Shown: positions 37,606 through 50,864, counted from the first letter of the stretch. The stretch is 58,812 nt of DNA from Aeromonas taiwanensis (GCF_000820165.1 NZ_CDDD01000047.1:1-58812), one strand, 5' to 3'. Program-made: numbers and translations. Notes: a model not told the origin generated them from the sequence alone.

Positions 37606-38253
37606 TCAACCCCGGCGGATCAGGCGATAGGCCACTTCATCGAAATAGGAGAGCTGCCCGGCGAGCACCCTGGGGTGATCCAGCTCCGCCGCCCGCCCCA
37701 GCACCTCCACGCTGAAGTCGCGCTCGAACAGGGTGCGCACCTCCATCTCTCCCACCGAGAACGGCGGCTGTAGCTGCTGCTCCGGCTGGTACTCGAGAGT
37801 CACCAGCAGAACTTGTCCCCTCGCCTCCACGAGGCGGCTCATCAGGGCGGCATACTGGCGGCGCATCGCCGTCGGCAGGGCGATGAGGGCGGCCCTGTCA
37901 TAGACCAGTCGATAGCGACGGCCAAGCTCCGGGGCGGCGAAAAAATCCCCCTGATAGATGCGAAGATGATCGTGCTGGTGGCACTGATAGGGCCCCTGCT
38001 CGCTTGTCTCGGCACTCAGGTTGTTCTCGGCGAAAAACTGGGTGACGGCGAGCTCGGATAGCTCGAAGCCGTCCACCGGATGCCCCTGCTCCCGAAGCCA
38101 GAGCATGTCGCGGGACTTGCCGCACAGGGGGACCAGCACGGGTTCATCCCCCTGCTGGGCCGACCACCAGGACTGCAGCCAGCGGTTGAAATCTGCCTGA
38201 TGAAAGCCAATCCGGTTCTCTTTCCACTTCTGATGCCAAAACGCCGCTTCCAT
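37606..38253 (-). CDS. tpm: Thiopurine S-methyltransferase
   Basis: 215 residues, beginning MEAAFWHQKWKENRIGFHQ, the signature N-terminus of bacterial TPMT. LVPLCGKSRDMLWL and VDGFELSELAV line the S-adenosylmethionine pocket, and YDRAALIALP is conserved. The enzyme transfers methyl from SAM to sulfur and, in bacteria, to selenium or tellurium oxyanions. It is a single-gene unit ending at its own terminator. Only the natural substrate is uncertain. Confidence 0.95.
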   Translation of the reverse strand: MEAAFWHQKWKENRIGFHQADFNRWLQSWWSAQQGDEPVLVPLCGKSRDMLWLREQGHPVDGFELSELAVTQFFAENNLSAETSEQGPYQCHQHDHLRIYQGDFFAAPELGRRYRLVYDRAALIALPTAMRRQYAALMSRLVEARGQVLLVTLEYQPEQQLQPPFSVGEMEVRTLFERDFSVEVLGRAAELDHPRVLAGQLSYFDEVAYRLIRRG

Positions 38254-38413
38254 CCTCTTTCTCCCGTCATCTGCAATGATGCATCACTATCACAACTTCA
38301 CCGAAGCGGTGCAAGCCCCGCACCGTCCGTCCCCCACCCTTTTTGCAAGACACGCCGTGAGCGCCCTGGACGTGGCCCCGCAGTCTTGAAAGAGGTGACT
38401 CCCGGCCGGATGG

Positions 38414-39787
38414 TCATACCGCCACCGGCTCGGCCGCAAGCCGGGCCTGCGCAGCGTCGAGCCGCGCGGCAATACGGGCAAAGGTGGGGCGTCGGGACGG
38501 CACCTCGCAGAGGCACTCCCCGACCAGCTCGCCGAGCCCCGCCAGCGCCTCGTGCTTGTCGGTGCTGCGCACCAGCAGCTCCTCCAGCAGGCAGCCGAAG
38601 GCCCTTACCTCCAGGCGCTCCAGCCGCCCGGCCAGCGCCTCATCGGTTCTGTCGTAACAGGAGGCGGCGCCAAAATCGCCGAGCAGCACCCGGCCCTGTG
38701 CCTGCTCTTGCCCCTGCCCTTTCCCTTGCACAGAGTGCAGCAGGTTATGGGCATAGAGATCGCCGTGCAGGATGCCCCGCCCGTGCAGATGTCGTGCGGC
38801 GCTCACCACCCCCTGCGCCAGGTTGAGCAGCGTGGCCGGGGTGAAGCGCACGCCGTCCGGGTAGATGTCACGGGTGCAGGAGTCCAGACTCGGCGGCCCC
38901 GCCAGATTGACAAAATCCGGGGGGATCAGCGCCATCACCAGCGCCGGGATCCCGGAGGGGTGATCCCCAACCCGACCCACCACGCCGACCAGATGGGGAT
39001 GGCGACCGGCGGCCAGCGACACCGCCAGCTCGCAGCGGGGCAGCCCATCGCTGGTCACCGCTCCCTTGAAGAGCTTGACCGCCACCGCCTCGGCTTGTGC
39101 CTGCCCCTTCAGCTCGGCGCGATGGATGACGCCAGACGCCCCCTGCCCCAGCCACTCGCCCAGGGTCAGGTCATCCCAGGGGATGTCGGCCACCGAGGCG
39201 CACTGCTCGAGCCGGCGCTCCTGCCGGTCGCTGAAGGGGTTGCCCGCGTAGGCCAGCCAGCTGAGGCGCGGCAGCGCCAGCAGCCAGTCGGGGAAGGCCT
39301 CAAACCGGTTAGCGGCGATGCGAAGCAGCTCCAAACGGTGGCAGTGAGCGAGACTCTCGGGCAGCTCGCGCAGGCGGTTGCCCGAGAGCATCAGCTTTTG
39401 GAGATCCGTGCACCGACCCAGCTCCTCGGGCAACTGCTCGATGGCATTGTCAGTCAGAATGAGCCAGCGCAGTCTGGCGGGCAGGGAGGCGGCCGAGACG
39501 GTCGCGATGCGGTTGGCCTTGAAGCCCACCATGGTGAGCGCGGGGCAGCGCCCCAGCACCTCGGGCAACTCGGTAAAGCGGTTCTCGGAGCAGAAAATGA
39601 TGCGCAGTTTGCTGAACTCGGCCAGCGCGTCCGGCAACTCGCTCAGCTGGTTACCGGTGAGATCCAGCACCTCCAGGGTCTCCTTGAGGCTCAGGATCTC
39701 GGGGGGGAAAACCGCGAGGCCTTCAGCGAGTTTCAGGTGGCGTGCGCCGCACAAGGCTCCGGAGCGCAGCTGTTCCAGGGTATGCAT
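38414..39787 (-). CDS. Leucine-rich repeat protein kinase
   Basis: 457 residues in two parts. Residues ~37-195 contain about seven leucine-rich repeats of the LxxLxLxxNxLxxLP type (GNQLSELP, ENRFTELP, GNRLRELP). Residues ~205-450 form a Hanks-type kinase: glycine loop GQGASGV, ATP-binding Lys in AVKLFKG, catalytic loop HGDLYAHNLL (HGD for HRD, with Asp and Asn retained) and DFG in LLGDFGAAS. All catalytic residues appear present, so it is probably active. No signal peptide or membrane segment. Targets and role unknown. Neighbours: tpm on one side, a truncated alkyltransferase on the other. Confidence 0.9.
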   Translation of the reverse strand: MHTLEQLRSGALCGARHLKLAEGLAVFPPEILSLKETLEVLDLTGNQLSELPDALAEFSKLRIIFCSENRFTELPEVLGRCPALTMVGFKANRIATVSAASLPARLRWLILTDNAIEQLPEELGRCTDLQKLMLSGNRLRELPESLAHCHRLELLRIAANRFEAFPDWLLALPRLSWLAYAGNPFSDRQERRLEQCASVADIPWDDLTLGEWLGQGASGVIHRAELKGQAQAEAVAVKLFKGAVTSDGLPRCELAVSLAAGRHPHLVGVVGRVGDHPSGIPALVMALIPPDFVNLAGPPSLDSCTRDIYPDGVRFTPATLLNLAQGVVSAARHLHGRGILHGDLYAHNLLHSVQGKGQGQEQAQGRVLLGDFGAASCYDRTDEALAGRLERLEVRAFGCLLEELLVRSTDKHEALAGLGELVGECLCEVPSRRPTFARIAARLDAAQARLAAEPVAV

Positions 39788-39899
39788 AAATTCGTCTCTA
39801 TCGGGGTGGCCGGTTCACGGCCCTCGGCACCAGCGGGCAGCGGCCCGATGGCAATAAAGGAGGGGCATTATAAGGAATGGCGGCCAGAGATCCCCTGTT

Positions 39900-40127
39900 T
39901 TGTTGCAGATCCCGCCAGCCAGGGTGGTGAGCTACGCCCAGGTGACGAGCACCGTCGACAATCCCAAGGCCGCCCGCGCCGTGGGGCTCGCGGTGGGCGC
40001 CAACCCCGTCGCCTTGATGATCCCCTGCCACAGGGTCATCCAGCAAAACGGCAAGCTCGGCGACTATCACTGGGGCGAGACCCGCAAACAGGCGATACAC
40101 GCCTGTAAGGCGGCGAGGTATGAGTAA
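39900..40127 (+). pseudogene. Truncated O6-methylguanine methyltransferase (Ogt/Ada C-terminal part)
   Basis: About 75 residues matching only the C-terminal part of alkylated-DNA cysteine methyltransferases: VVSYAQV, NPKAARAVGLAVGANP and the active-site PCHRV with its Cys, then GKLGDYHWG and a final helix. The usual N-terminal domain and the first helix before the reactive core are absent. An in-frame stop sits just upstream (39855-39857), and the first codons are TTG with no good ribosome-binding site. It is best read as a remnant. The parent gene may have been cut by a rearrangement where the kinase gene now ends. Confidence 0.75.
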
Positions 40128-40384
40128 ATTCGGCCCTTTATGGGTTACTTGATAAGGCGAAAAGGGCCCCCCTAGTCACGAGATAGCTGGCCATTGAGGG
40201 CCCTGGATAACCATCCGGCAATATTAAGTGGGGAGGTCAGATGGGTCGGGGCGAAGAGTGCCCCTTTAGTTGAATTGGAGACGGAACATGATGGCCATCC
40301 AGACCACCACTCATCGGATTGACCAAGCCCGTAGGATGCCATAAGCACCCCCCATGGCATGGATGGAGAGCGAAACAAGCGGGG
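40128..40384. other. Gene-free stretch beside the GNAT gene
   Basis: About 260 bases. I see no gene I can support, only short frames without recognisable similarity, so it looks like remnant sequence. Confidence 0.4.
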
Positions 40385-40966
40385 TCAATCGCCGGGTTGG
40401 CTTTCGCGTTTACCAGCACTCGCACCTTCCATTATTTTCTCAAACCGGAACATCTCATCGTCATCTCCTTTGCCATCAAGATGGTGTGAGAGCTGATGAG
40501 GGTCTGGATGGTACTTGTTGTAGAAATCGACAATGTTGAAACCACATCGGTTAACGTAGAAGTGAATATTCCGTTTCTCAAAATATGGCGTCACCGTTTC
40601 CCACACTTTGGTGAGAGGAAACGCGTGTTCAATCGCATGCCAGGCTTTAAGGCCCAAGCCTTTGCTCTGTTGGCTCGTCGCGATGAAAAAGAATGACAGG
40701 GAGTTGCGACCGCTCTTCTGGTCTATCACTAGCACGGCTCCGCCAACACGTTGTTCGGCTGCCATGATCCAGTATGTAACGGCCCCCTTGGTGTGAAATG
40801 ACTGTTCAATATCTTCATCAGAAGGAATGGGCTCTTCAAGTGGGTGTCCAAAGTCTGCCTCTGCCGCCACGCGAAAGGCATCCTGCAAGGCGAGCTTGAA
40901 CTCGGGAAGGCTGCCAGGATCAGCCTCCAGGAGGCTTATGTTTACGTTCTCTTCTGATCCTTTCAC
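40385..40966 (-). CDS. GNAT family N-acetyltransferase, atypical
   Basis: 193 residues. The GNAT core is seen in YWIMAAEQRVGGAVLVID and the acetyl-CoA loop region SQQSKGLGLKAWHAIE (Q/R-x-x-G-x-G/A type), with a VNRCGFNIVDFYNKYH end. The start is the GTG at 40966 directly after a TAA, with no visible ribosome-binding site, so the 5' end may be damaged. Base composition is visibly more AT-rich than its neighbours, consistent with acquisition from elsewhere. Substrate unknown. Confidence 0.75.
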   Translation of the reverse strand: MKGSEENVNISLLEADPGSLPEFKLALQDAFRVAAEADFGHPLEEPIPSDEDIEQSFHTKGAVTYWIMAAEQRVGGAVLVIDQKSGRNSLSFFFIATSQQSKGLGLKAWHAIEHAFPLTKVWETVTPYFEKRNIHFYVNRCGFNIVDFYNKYHPDPHQLSHHLDGKGDDDEMFRFEKIMEGASAGKRESQPGD

Positions 40967-41632
40967 TTAATTCATCCCCAACCGATATCCCATGAACATT
41001 GAACGACGAAAGAGTGCCCGACCTGGATTGGTAGCATGATTGAAATACCCATAGCTGTGCAACTCCCATTACCAAGCCCCCACATTTGGTTAAGGGGTAG
41101 ATTTTAGCCGGTCCCCCCCCGAGTCACGGCCAAGTTACCACCCGGCAGCCTTCCGTTTGCTGTCTTTAACCCACTCAGTGTCTCTGCTTCATCGGCGACT
41201 CCAGAGAGGCCATACCCAGACGGCTATCCTAGCGAGCGTGAGAGACAAGACAAAGCGGAAGGTGGGCGTTTCCCAAGCCAGATCAATAAATGACCCCATC
41301 TTGGGGGCGCATCAGCAGCTCGCATTACCACCGCGCATCAAGATGGGGCATCGACACGGCGGGTATCCGGCTCCATTGCCCGCATGGCAACTGACCGACA
41401 GGCTTTGCTCACCCTCCCCTGCCCCGGAGAAACAACAGCCTGTCGACATATGTGGACGCGATAGATGACGCTCTGCCGATCGCCCCAGGCACTCACCACG
41501 ACAACATTGGCAACAGAGCCCTCACCCCCTTCGCCAGGAGCAAAATTTTCTCGCAAACGATTGGAAAAAGAAAAGGCGCCTCAAGGGCGCCTTTTTGACA
41601 GTTTTGCGTGATCGCAGGGAGAGGGTTAACCC
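40967..41632. other. Gene-free 0.67 kb region before guaA
   Basis: No supported gene; a 103-codon plus-strand frame (41157-41468) resembles nothing I know. The last part contains the guaA terminator at 41571-41597. The region looks like eroded sequence next to an accessory islet. Confidence 0.5.
41571..41597 (-). terminator. Rho-independent terminator after guaA
   Basis: AAAAGGCGCC and GGCGCCTTTT pair around TCAAG; on the minus strand a T-run (TTCTTTTTCC) follows. Confidence 0.9.
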
Positions 41633-43222
41633 TTATTCCCACTCGATGGTTGCGGGCGGCTTGCCGGAGACGTCGTACACCACGCGGGAGATGCCGTTGA
41701 TCTCGTTGATGATGCGGTTCGACACGTGGCCGAGGAAGTCGTACGGCAGGTGAGCCCAGTGGGCGGTCATGAAGTCGATGGTCTCGACGGCACGCAGCGC
41801 AATGACCCAGTCGTACTTGCGGCCGTCGCCCATGACGCCGACGGAGCGCACCGGCAGGAAGACGGCGAACGCCTGACTGACCTGGTTGTAGAGGTCGGCC
41901 TTGCGCAGCTCTTCGATGAAGATGGCGTCAGCCTTGCGCAGCAGATCGCAGTACTCTTTCTTCACTTCGCCAAGCACGCGCACGCCCAGACCCGGACCCG
42001 GGAAGGGGTGACGGTAGAGCATGTCGTAGGGCAGGCCGAGTTCGAGGCCGACACGGCGCACTTCGTCCTTGAACAGCTCGCGCAGCGGCTCCACCAGACC
42101 CATTTTCATCTCTTCCGGCAGGCCGCCGACGTTGTGGTGGGACTTGATGACGTGAGCCTTGCCGGTCTTGCTGGCAGCGGATTCGATGACGTCCGGGTAG
42201 ATGGTGCCCTGGGCCAGCCACTTGGCGTTCTTGAGCTTCTTGGACTCGTCGTCGAACACCTCGACGAAGACGCGGCCGATGGTCTTGCGCTTGGCTTCCG
42301 GCTCGTCGATACCCGCGAGGGCGGAGAGGAAGCGCTCTTCGGCGTCGACCTTGATGATGTTCAGGCCGAAGTGATCGCCGAACATGTCCATCACCTGCTG
42401 GCCTTCGTTCAGGCGCAGCAGGCCGTTGTCGACGAAGACGCAGGTGAGGCGATCGCCGATGGCGCGGTGCACCAGCATGGCGACCACGGAGGAGTCCACG
42501 CCGCCGGAGAGGCCCAGGATCACCTCGTCGTCACCCACCTGCTCGCGGATGCGGGCAACGGCGTCGTCGATGATGGTGGCCGGGGTCCACAGGCATTCGC
42601 AGCCGCAGATGTCCTTGACGAAGTGCTCCAGCATGCGGGCACCCTGACGGGTGTGGGTCACTTCCGGGTGGAACTGCACGCCGTAGAAGCGCTTGGCCTC
42701 ACACGCCATGGCGGCATGGGGGCAGGTCGCGGTCTGGGCGATGGTGGTGAAACCGGCGGGGATCTCGGTGACCTTGTCGCCGTGGCTCATCCAGACATCC
42801 AGCAGGGCATTGCCGTTGTCGGCAATGGCGTCTTCGATGTTGCGCAAGAGGGCGCTGGCCTTGCCGGACTGGCCCAGCACTTCGACCTGGGCATAGCCGA
42901 ATTCACGCAGGTTGGAGGACTGCACCTTGCCGCCGAGCTGCTCGGACATGGTCTGCATGCCGTAGCAGATGCCGAACACCGGCACGCCGGCGTTGAACAC
43001 GTACTCGGGGGCGCGCGGGCTGCCCGCCTCGGTGACGGATTCCGGGCCGCCGGAGAGGATGATGCCGCTCGGGTTGAACTCGCGGATCTGCTCTTCGGTT
43101 ACGTCCCAGGCCCACAGCTCGCAGTAGACGCCGATCTCGCGCACACGGCGGGCGATGAGCTGGGTGTACTGGGAACCGAAGTCGAGGATGAGGATACGAT
43201 GGGCGTGAATGTCTTTAGTCAT
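41633..43222 (-). CDS. guaA: GMP synthase (glutamine-hydrolysing)
   Basis: 529 residues. An N-terminal class I glutamine amidotransferase (nucleophile Cys in GICYGMQ, catalytic His-x-Glu in FHPEVTH), an ATP-pyrophosphatase domain with the PP-loop SGGVDSSV, and a C-terminal dimerisation domain ending IEWE. It converts XMP, glutamine and ATP to GMP. It lies 84 bases downstream of guaB with a hairpin between. Length is normal (E. coli 525). Confidence 0.98.
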   Translation of the reverse strand: MTKDIHAHRILILDFGSQYTQLIARRVREIGVYCELWAWDVTEEQIREFNPSGIILSGGPESVTEAGSPRAPEYVFNAGVPVFGICYGMQTMSEQLGGKVQSSNLREFGYAQVEVLGQSGKASALLRNIEDAIADNGNALLDVWMSHGDKVTEIPAGFTTIAQTATCPHAAMACEAKRFYGVQFHPEVTHTRQGARMLEHFVKDICGCECLWTPATIIDDAVARIREQVGDDEVILGLSGGVDSSVVAMLVHRAIGDRLTCVFVDNGLLRLNEGQQVMDMFGDHFGLNIIKVDAEERFLSALAGIDEPEAKRKTIGRVFVEVFDDESKKLKNAKWLAQGTIYPDVIESAASKTGKAHVIKSHHNVGGLPEEMKMGLVEPLRELFKDEVRRVGLELGLPYDMLYRHPFPGPGLGVRVLGEVKKEYCDLLRKADAIFIEELRKADLYNQVSQAFAVFLPVRSVGVMGDGRKYDWVIALRAVETIDFMTAHWAHLPYDFLGHVSNRIINEINGISRVVYDVSGKPPATIEWE

Positions 43223-43269
43223 TTTATTCCTGCATCAGGCTGATGTTGTCACAAAAAGCACGGGATAAA

Positions 43270-43304
43270 AAAAGGGTGGAAAAACGGGGCGCAGAGCCCC
43301 GTTT
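43270..43304 (-). terminator. Attenuator-like hairpin between guaB and guaA
   Basis: AAACGGGGC and GCCCCGTTT pair around a 5-base loop. On the minus strand TTTCCACCCTTTTTTT follows. It could limit guaA transcription relative to guaB. Confidence 0.65.
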
Positions 43305-43306
43305 CA

Positions 43307-44770
43307 TCAGCCCATCCGGTAGTTGGGGGCTTCTTTGGTAATGGTCACGTCGTGCACGTGGGACTCTTTCATCCCGGCGCCCGAGATGCGCACGAACTCG
43401 GCCTTGGTGCGCATGTCGTCGATGGTCGCGCTGCCGGTCAGGCCCATGGAGGAGCGCAGGCCGCCCATCTGCTGGTGGATGATCTCCTTGAGGCGGCCCT
43501 TGTACGGCACGCGCCCTTCGATCCCTTCCGGTACCAGCTTGTCGGCGGCGTTGTCGGTCTGGAAGTAGCGGTCGCTGGAGCCCTTGGACATGGCACCCAG
43601 GGAGCCCATGCCGCGGTAGGACTTGAAGGAGCGGCCCTGATAGAGCTCGATCTCGCCCGGCGCCTCTTCGGTACCGGCGAACATGGAGCCCACCATGACG
43701 CAGCTGGCACCCGCGGCGATGGCCTTGGCCACGTCACCGGAGAAGCGGATGCCGCCATCGGCAATCACCGGCACGCCGGTGCCTTCCAGGGCGTCGACGG
43801 CGTCGGAGATGGCGGTGATCTGGGGCACGCCCACGCCGGTCACGATACGGGTAGTACAGATGGAACCCGGGCCGATACCGACCTTGACGGCGTTGACACC
43901 CGCTTCCACCAGCGCCTTGGCACCGGCGGCGGTGGCGACGTTGCCGCCGATGATTTGCAGGTCAGGATAGGCTTCACGGGTCGCCTTGATGCGATCCAGC
44001 ACGCCCTGGGAGTGGCCGTGGGAGGAGTCAATCAGCAGCACGTCCACACCGGCTTCCACCAGGGCGGCGACGCGCTCTTCGTTGCCGGCACCGGCACCGA
44101 CGGCGGCACCGACACGCAGACGGCCACGCTCGTCTTTACAGGCGTTGGGCTTGCGCTCGGCTTTCTGGAAATCTTTCACGGTGATCATGCCCTTGAGCTT
44201 GAAGTCGCCGTTGACCACCAGCACCTTCTCGATGCGGTGCTTTTGCATCAGGGCCACCACCTCTTCGCGAGGGGCCCCTTCACGCACGGTCACCAGACGA
44301 TCTTTCTGGGTCATGATCTGTTCGACGGTCTGGGAGAGATCGATGACGAAGCGCACGTCACGGCCGGTGATGATGCCCACCAGCTGGTTGCCGTCAGTCA
44401 CCACGGGGTAACCGGCGAAACCGTTCTTGTGGCTCAGCTCCTTGATCTGGGCGATGGTCATGTCAGGGCGCACGGTAACGGGGTCGCTGACCACGCCGCT
44501 CTCGTACTTCTTGACCTTGCGCACTTCGGCAGCCTGCTGCTCGATGGACATGTTCTTGTGAATGAAGCCGATGCCGCCTTCCTGGGCCAGTGCGATAGCC
44601 AGACGGGCTTCGGTCACTGTGTCCATGGCAGCGGAGATCATCGGGATATTCAGCGTGATCGCAGACGTGAGCTTGGTACGCAGGTCGGCGGTATTGGGGA
44701 GAACAGTGGAGTGGGCTGGAACCAACAGTACATCGTCGAAGGTCAGCGCTTCTTTGGCAATCCTGAGCAT
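43307..44770 (-). CDS. guaB: IMP dehydrogenase
   Basis: 487 residues. A TIM-barrel catalytic domain interrupted by two CBS domains (about 93-205). The catalytic loop has Cys in [15 protein letters not shown], and the mobile flap is intact (SDRYFQ). It oxidises IMP to XMP with NAD, the first committed step to GMP. It is first in guaB-guaA, with a sigma-70-like promoter upstream. Confidence 0.98.
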   Translation of the reverse strand: MLRIAKEALTFDDVLLVPAHSTVLPNTADLRTKLTSAITLNIPMISAAMDTVTEARLAIALAQEGGIGFIHKNMSIEQQAAEVRKVKKYESGVVSDPVTVRPDMTIAQIKELSHKNGFAGYPVVTDGNQLVGIITGRDVRFVIDLSQTVEQIMTQKDRLVTVREGAPREEVVALMQKHRIEKVLVVNGDFKLKGMITVKDFQKAERKPNACKDERGRLRVGAAVGAGAGNEERVAALVEAGVDVLLIDSSHGHSQGVLDRIKATREAYPDLQIIGGNVATAAGAKALVEAGVNAVKVGIGPGSICTTRIVTGVGVPQITAISDAVDALEGTGVPVIADGGIRFSGDVAKAIAAGASCVMVGSMFAGTEEAPGEIELYQGRSFKSYRGMGSLGAMSKGSSDRYFQTDNAADKLVPEGIEGRVPYKGRLKEIIHQQMGGLRSSMGLTGSATIDDMRTKAEFVRISGAGMKESHVHDVTITKEAPNYRMG

Positions 44771-44819
44771 GGCAATATCTCACCGTTGTGGAAGTGGGGG
44801 TGTAAAATATTGCCGACAA

Positions 44820-44848
44820 ATTTTACTCATGCATTGGGCAGTGGTAAA
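44820..44848 (-). promoter_or_regulatory. Probable guaB promoter
   Basis: Minus strand TTTACC (-35, four of six) and TAAAAT (-10, five of six) are separated by 17 bases, predicting a start near 44813 and a leader of about 43 nt. I do not see a clear PurR box. Confidence 0.45.
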
Positions 44849-45022
44849 GAAGTTTTTTGAATTTTTTATGGCGTAGCCCGATTTAACGCCACCAACTGGG
44901 CAAAAAACCAATAAATTCAGCCGTAACCATGCCGTTTTTCCCGACAAGATGATCTTTTTTGCCCTTGGGGTCATTTCTGCCCCGAACCCGTCACGGCAGC
45001 ATTTTTTAACAACCCCTTCCCC

Positions 45023-45655
45023 TCAGCTTCCCTGATAGCGACCCGGCTTGTGCCAGTTCATCAGCATGGCGTTCATGGCGAGTGCGCTTAAGGTGGACCA
45101 GAGCAGCAAAGAGAGCGGCAGGGTGAGCAGGGAGAGCGCAAACACCAGCACATCAAGCACCATCTGGCTCTTTCCTGCGTTGATGCCGCTGCGCTTCTGC
45201 AACCAGAGCGTCACCACCCCCGTGCCCCCCACGGAGGCATTGTGGCGCGCCAGAGAGAGCACCCCCATGCCGAGGAAGGTCCCCCCCACCAGGGCCGAGA
45301 ACAGGGGGTGGACATAGCTTACCGTCAACAGCAGCGGCACCGCCTGGGTCGCCGCCGAGAGGGCGACGTTGACGATCAGCGTCTTGACCATGAAGGCCCG
45401 CCCCATGGTGACGTAGCAAAACAGCAAAAAGGGCAGGTTGACCAGGAAGAACAGCACACCGATAGGCAGGCTGCTGACATGGGCGAGCAACAGGGCGATG
45501 CCCGCGATGCCGCCGGTGATCATCCCCGAGCACTTGAGCAAGTTAAGCCCCACGGCGATAAACATGACGCCGAGCACCATGCCGTAGACATCGTCCTTGA
45601 GGGTATGGGCCAGCCCCTTGTGTGCGGGGGGCGACATGACCATTTCACCTTCCAT
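45023..45655 (-). CDS. YitT family membrane protein
   Basis: About 210 residues with five to six membrane segments. Family features are FIAVGLNLLKCSGMITGGIAGIALLLAH near the N-terminus, PFLLFCYVTMGRAFMVKT, LFSALVGGTFLGMGVLSLARHNASVGGTGVVTLWL and DVLVFALSLL. I start at ATG 45655 with GGAG 4 bases upstream; an open frame begins 16 codons earlier. Function of YitT proteins is unknown. It lies between guaB and the amylase on the same strand, but about 250 bases from guaB. Confidence 0.83.
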   Translation of the reverse strand: MEGEMVMSPPAHKGLAHTLKDDVYGMVLGVMFIAVGLNLLKCSGMITGGIAGIALLLAHVSSLPIGVLFFLVNLPFLLFCYVTMGRAFMVKTLIVNVALSAATQAVPLLLTVSYVHPLFSALVGGTFLGMGVLSLARHNASVGGTGVVTLWLQKRSGINAGKSQMVLDVLVFALSLLTLPLSLLLWSTLSALAMNAMLMNWHKPGRYQGS

Positions 45656-46283
45656 ATGACTCCTTAACCAGGGTTGATAGTGGCATCCGTTGCCTGCAAG
45701 CAAGGGCGGTTTATCGATAATGGCGGCGGCGCGTTTGCCATGACGCCCCTGCCCCAGACCTTGCTGCCCGCAGCCCGGGGCTGCCCCCCATGACGGGCAT
45801 CACCAGACACAGCAAAAAGAGCGCCAATCAACACAAGAGTCCGGGATCGCATCAAAAATCGAATTTAAATTCCACGATGAACGCTGAAAACAGGTTGATC
45901 GTACCATCTCTGGGATCGGCAACCCTGCCGAATCAGCATGTTTACCCTGATATGCCAATAACATGCCTCGGTCACACCTAATAAAACCGTTTATCCGGTA
46001 GATAATGCTGATGAGGCGCCACTTGATAGCATGAATGGTGCACATGATACGGGGGCCATGGGGGCGATACGGCGTGTTTCTTCGGGGCGGGATCCAGAGA
46101 GCAACAACCAGATGGTGCACCATATAAGTGCGAATGCACCAACATAGAGCAATTCAGGCTCGCACGCTGTCCTCGCTGACGCTGTCTGTACGCAGACTCC
46201 CCTTCCTTGTCCTGCCTCGCACCTCGACGCCATCGATCCATGCCACTTGCTCCGCCATCCATTCGCGTCCCATATCCGCCCCA
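45656..46283. other. Gene-free region between yitT and the amylase
   Basis: About 630 bases with only short, unrecognisable frames. The part next to yitT (45700-46000) is AT-rich and should contain its promoter. Confidence 0.45.
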
Positions 46284-46309
46284 TAAAAAAGTCGGCCCGA
46301 AGGCCGACT
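46284..46309 (-). terminator. Rho-independent terminator after the amylase
   Basis: AGTCGGCC and GGCCGACT pair around CGAA; the minus strand continues TTTTTATGG. Confidence 0.92.
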
Positions 46310-46334
46310 CGTTGCACGCTGTGACAGGCTTCTC

Positions 46335-49541
<3,207 letters not shown>

Positions 49542-49907
49542 TGATAGTCCTTTGTTTTTCATTGTGTTGTGTGTGATGCCGGTGTGCCCCGGCATTCCCC
49601 CATCCGCGACGTCCCACCTTCAGATGAGCCCGACCAGTCTAGAAGTCGCCGTGGTCGATTCGTGGCCATTAAGATGCGAAATGTGACCGCCATCGACCAG
49701 GAAATAAGCTGTATGTGATTGATAGCGCTTTCATTTCTGGGCATGGGGTCGAACGTCAAAGGATAGAGAGACGCCGCCCGTGGCGGTCGTATCGGGGGGT
49801 AGGATCAGCGCTCTGCACGGCGCCGTTGCCATCGGGAGCGCTTGCCGCCATGATGCAGGGCCGCCCTTGCCATCCCGGGCACCGGGCGGTTCATTCAAGG
49901 AGAGACG
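49542..49907. promoter_or_regulatory. Divergent control region between amylase and EamA permease
   Basis: About 365 bases with no gene. It holds the palindromic operator at 49720-49733 and a GGAGAGACG ribosome-binding site of the permease near 49900. Confidence 0.5.
49720..49733. promoter_or_regulatory. LacI/GalR-family-like operator
   Basis: TGATAGCGCTTTCA: both halves read TGAwAGCGCT with one mismatch, the pattern of LacI-family regulators such as sugar or maltodextrin repressors. It lies in the amylase promoter region. The regulator is not in this window. Confidence 0.55.
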
Positions 49908-50807
49908 ATGAGACCATCGGATTATGGGAGGCTGCTGGCGCTCGCCGCCATCTGGGGCGCCAGCTTCCTGTTCATGCGCATCGCGGCGCCGGCCTTCGGC
50001 TCCATCAACACCACCTTCCTGCGGGTCTTCTTCGCCCTCATCGGGCTCGCCACCATGCTCCTGCTGCTGCGCACCCCCATGCAGTTTCACGGCAAGCTGA
50101 AAGCCATCATGGTGCTCGGCATCATCAACTCCGGCGTGCCTTTCCTGATGTACGCCGTGGCGGCCCTCTGGCTGCCCGCCGGCTACTCGGCCATCCTCAA
50201 CGCCACCACGCCGCTGATGGGGGCCCTCATTGGCTTCTCCTTCTTTCACGAGGCGCTGACCTTGCGCAAGTGGGCCGGGGTCATGCTGGGGCTGGTGGGC
50301 ATCGGGCTCATCACCACCACGGGGGAGGTCGACCTGAGCGGTCAGCTCGCCATCGGGGTGCTGGCCTGCCTCATCGCCACCGCCTGCTACGGCTGCGCCG
50401 GCTTCCTGACGAGGCGCTGGATCACCGAGCGGGGCGGACTGGACGCCAAGCTGGTGGCCTTCGGCAGCCAGATCGGGGCCGTCCTCTTCCTGCTCCCCTT
50501 CTTCGGCTACAGCCTGACGAGCGGGCCCGCCGTCGACTGGGCCCAGCCTGGGGTCTGGGCCAGCGTGCTGGCGGTCGGGCTCCTCTGCACCGCCTTCGCC
50601 TATCTGCTCTATTTCAGGCTGATCGCCGACATCGGGCCCCTGCGCTCCCTCACGGTCACCTTCCTCATCCCGCCGTTCGGCATCCTCTGGGGCTATCTGG
50701 TGCTTGGCGAAACCCTCACCGGCGGCTTCGTGCTCGGCGGCGCCGTGGTCTGCCTCGCGGTCTGGCTGGTGACCAGCCACGCCAAGCCGGCCAGGGCGCA
50801 GGCGTAG
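49908..50807 (+). CDS. DMT superfamily permease, EamA family
   Basis: 299 residues with ten hydrophobic segments in two EamA repeats: LAAIWGASFLFMRIAAPAFG at the start and LLCTAFAYLLYFRLIADIGPLRSLTVTFLIPPFGILWGYLVLGE in the second half. It is a different subfamily from the 32421 permease. A GGAGAGACG site precedes the ATG. xseA begins 57 bases after its stop on the same strand. Substrate unknown. Confidence 0.88.
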   Translation: MRPSDYGRLLALAAIWGASFLFMRIAAPAFGSINTTFLRVFFALIGLATMLLLLRTPMQFHGKLKAIMVLGIINSGVPFLMYAVAALWLPAGYSAILNATTPLMGALIGFSFFHEALTLRKWAGVMLGLVGIGLITTTGEVDLSGQLAIGVLACLIATACYGCAGFLTRRWITERGGLDAKLVAFGSQIGAVLFLLPFFGYSLTSGPAVDWAQPGVWASVLAVGLLCTAFAYLLYFRLIADIGPLRSLTVTFLIPPFGILWGYLVLGETLTGGFVLGGAVVCLAVWLVTSHAKPARAQA

Positions 50808-50864
50808 GGCAAAGCCTCATCTGTCGGGCCCCATGGCTCGGCAGATGGGCACAACTGGGGTAAG

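Noticed and set aside
41157..41468. 103-codon plus-strand frame in the gap before guaA
   Set aside because: No recognisable domain, no good ribosome-binding site, and it lies in eroded sequence.
45800..46123. 107-codon minus-strand frame between yitT and the amylase
   Set aside because: No family resemblance and no coding character.
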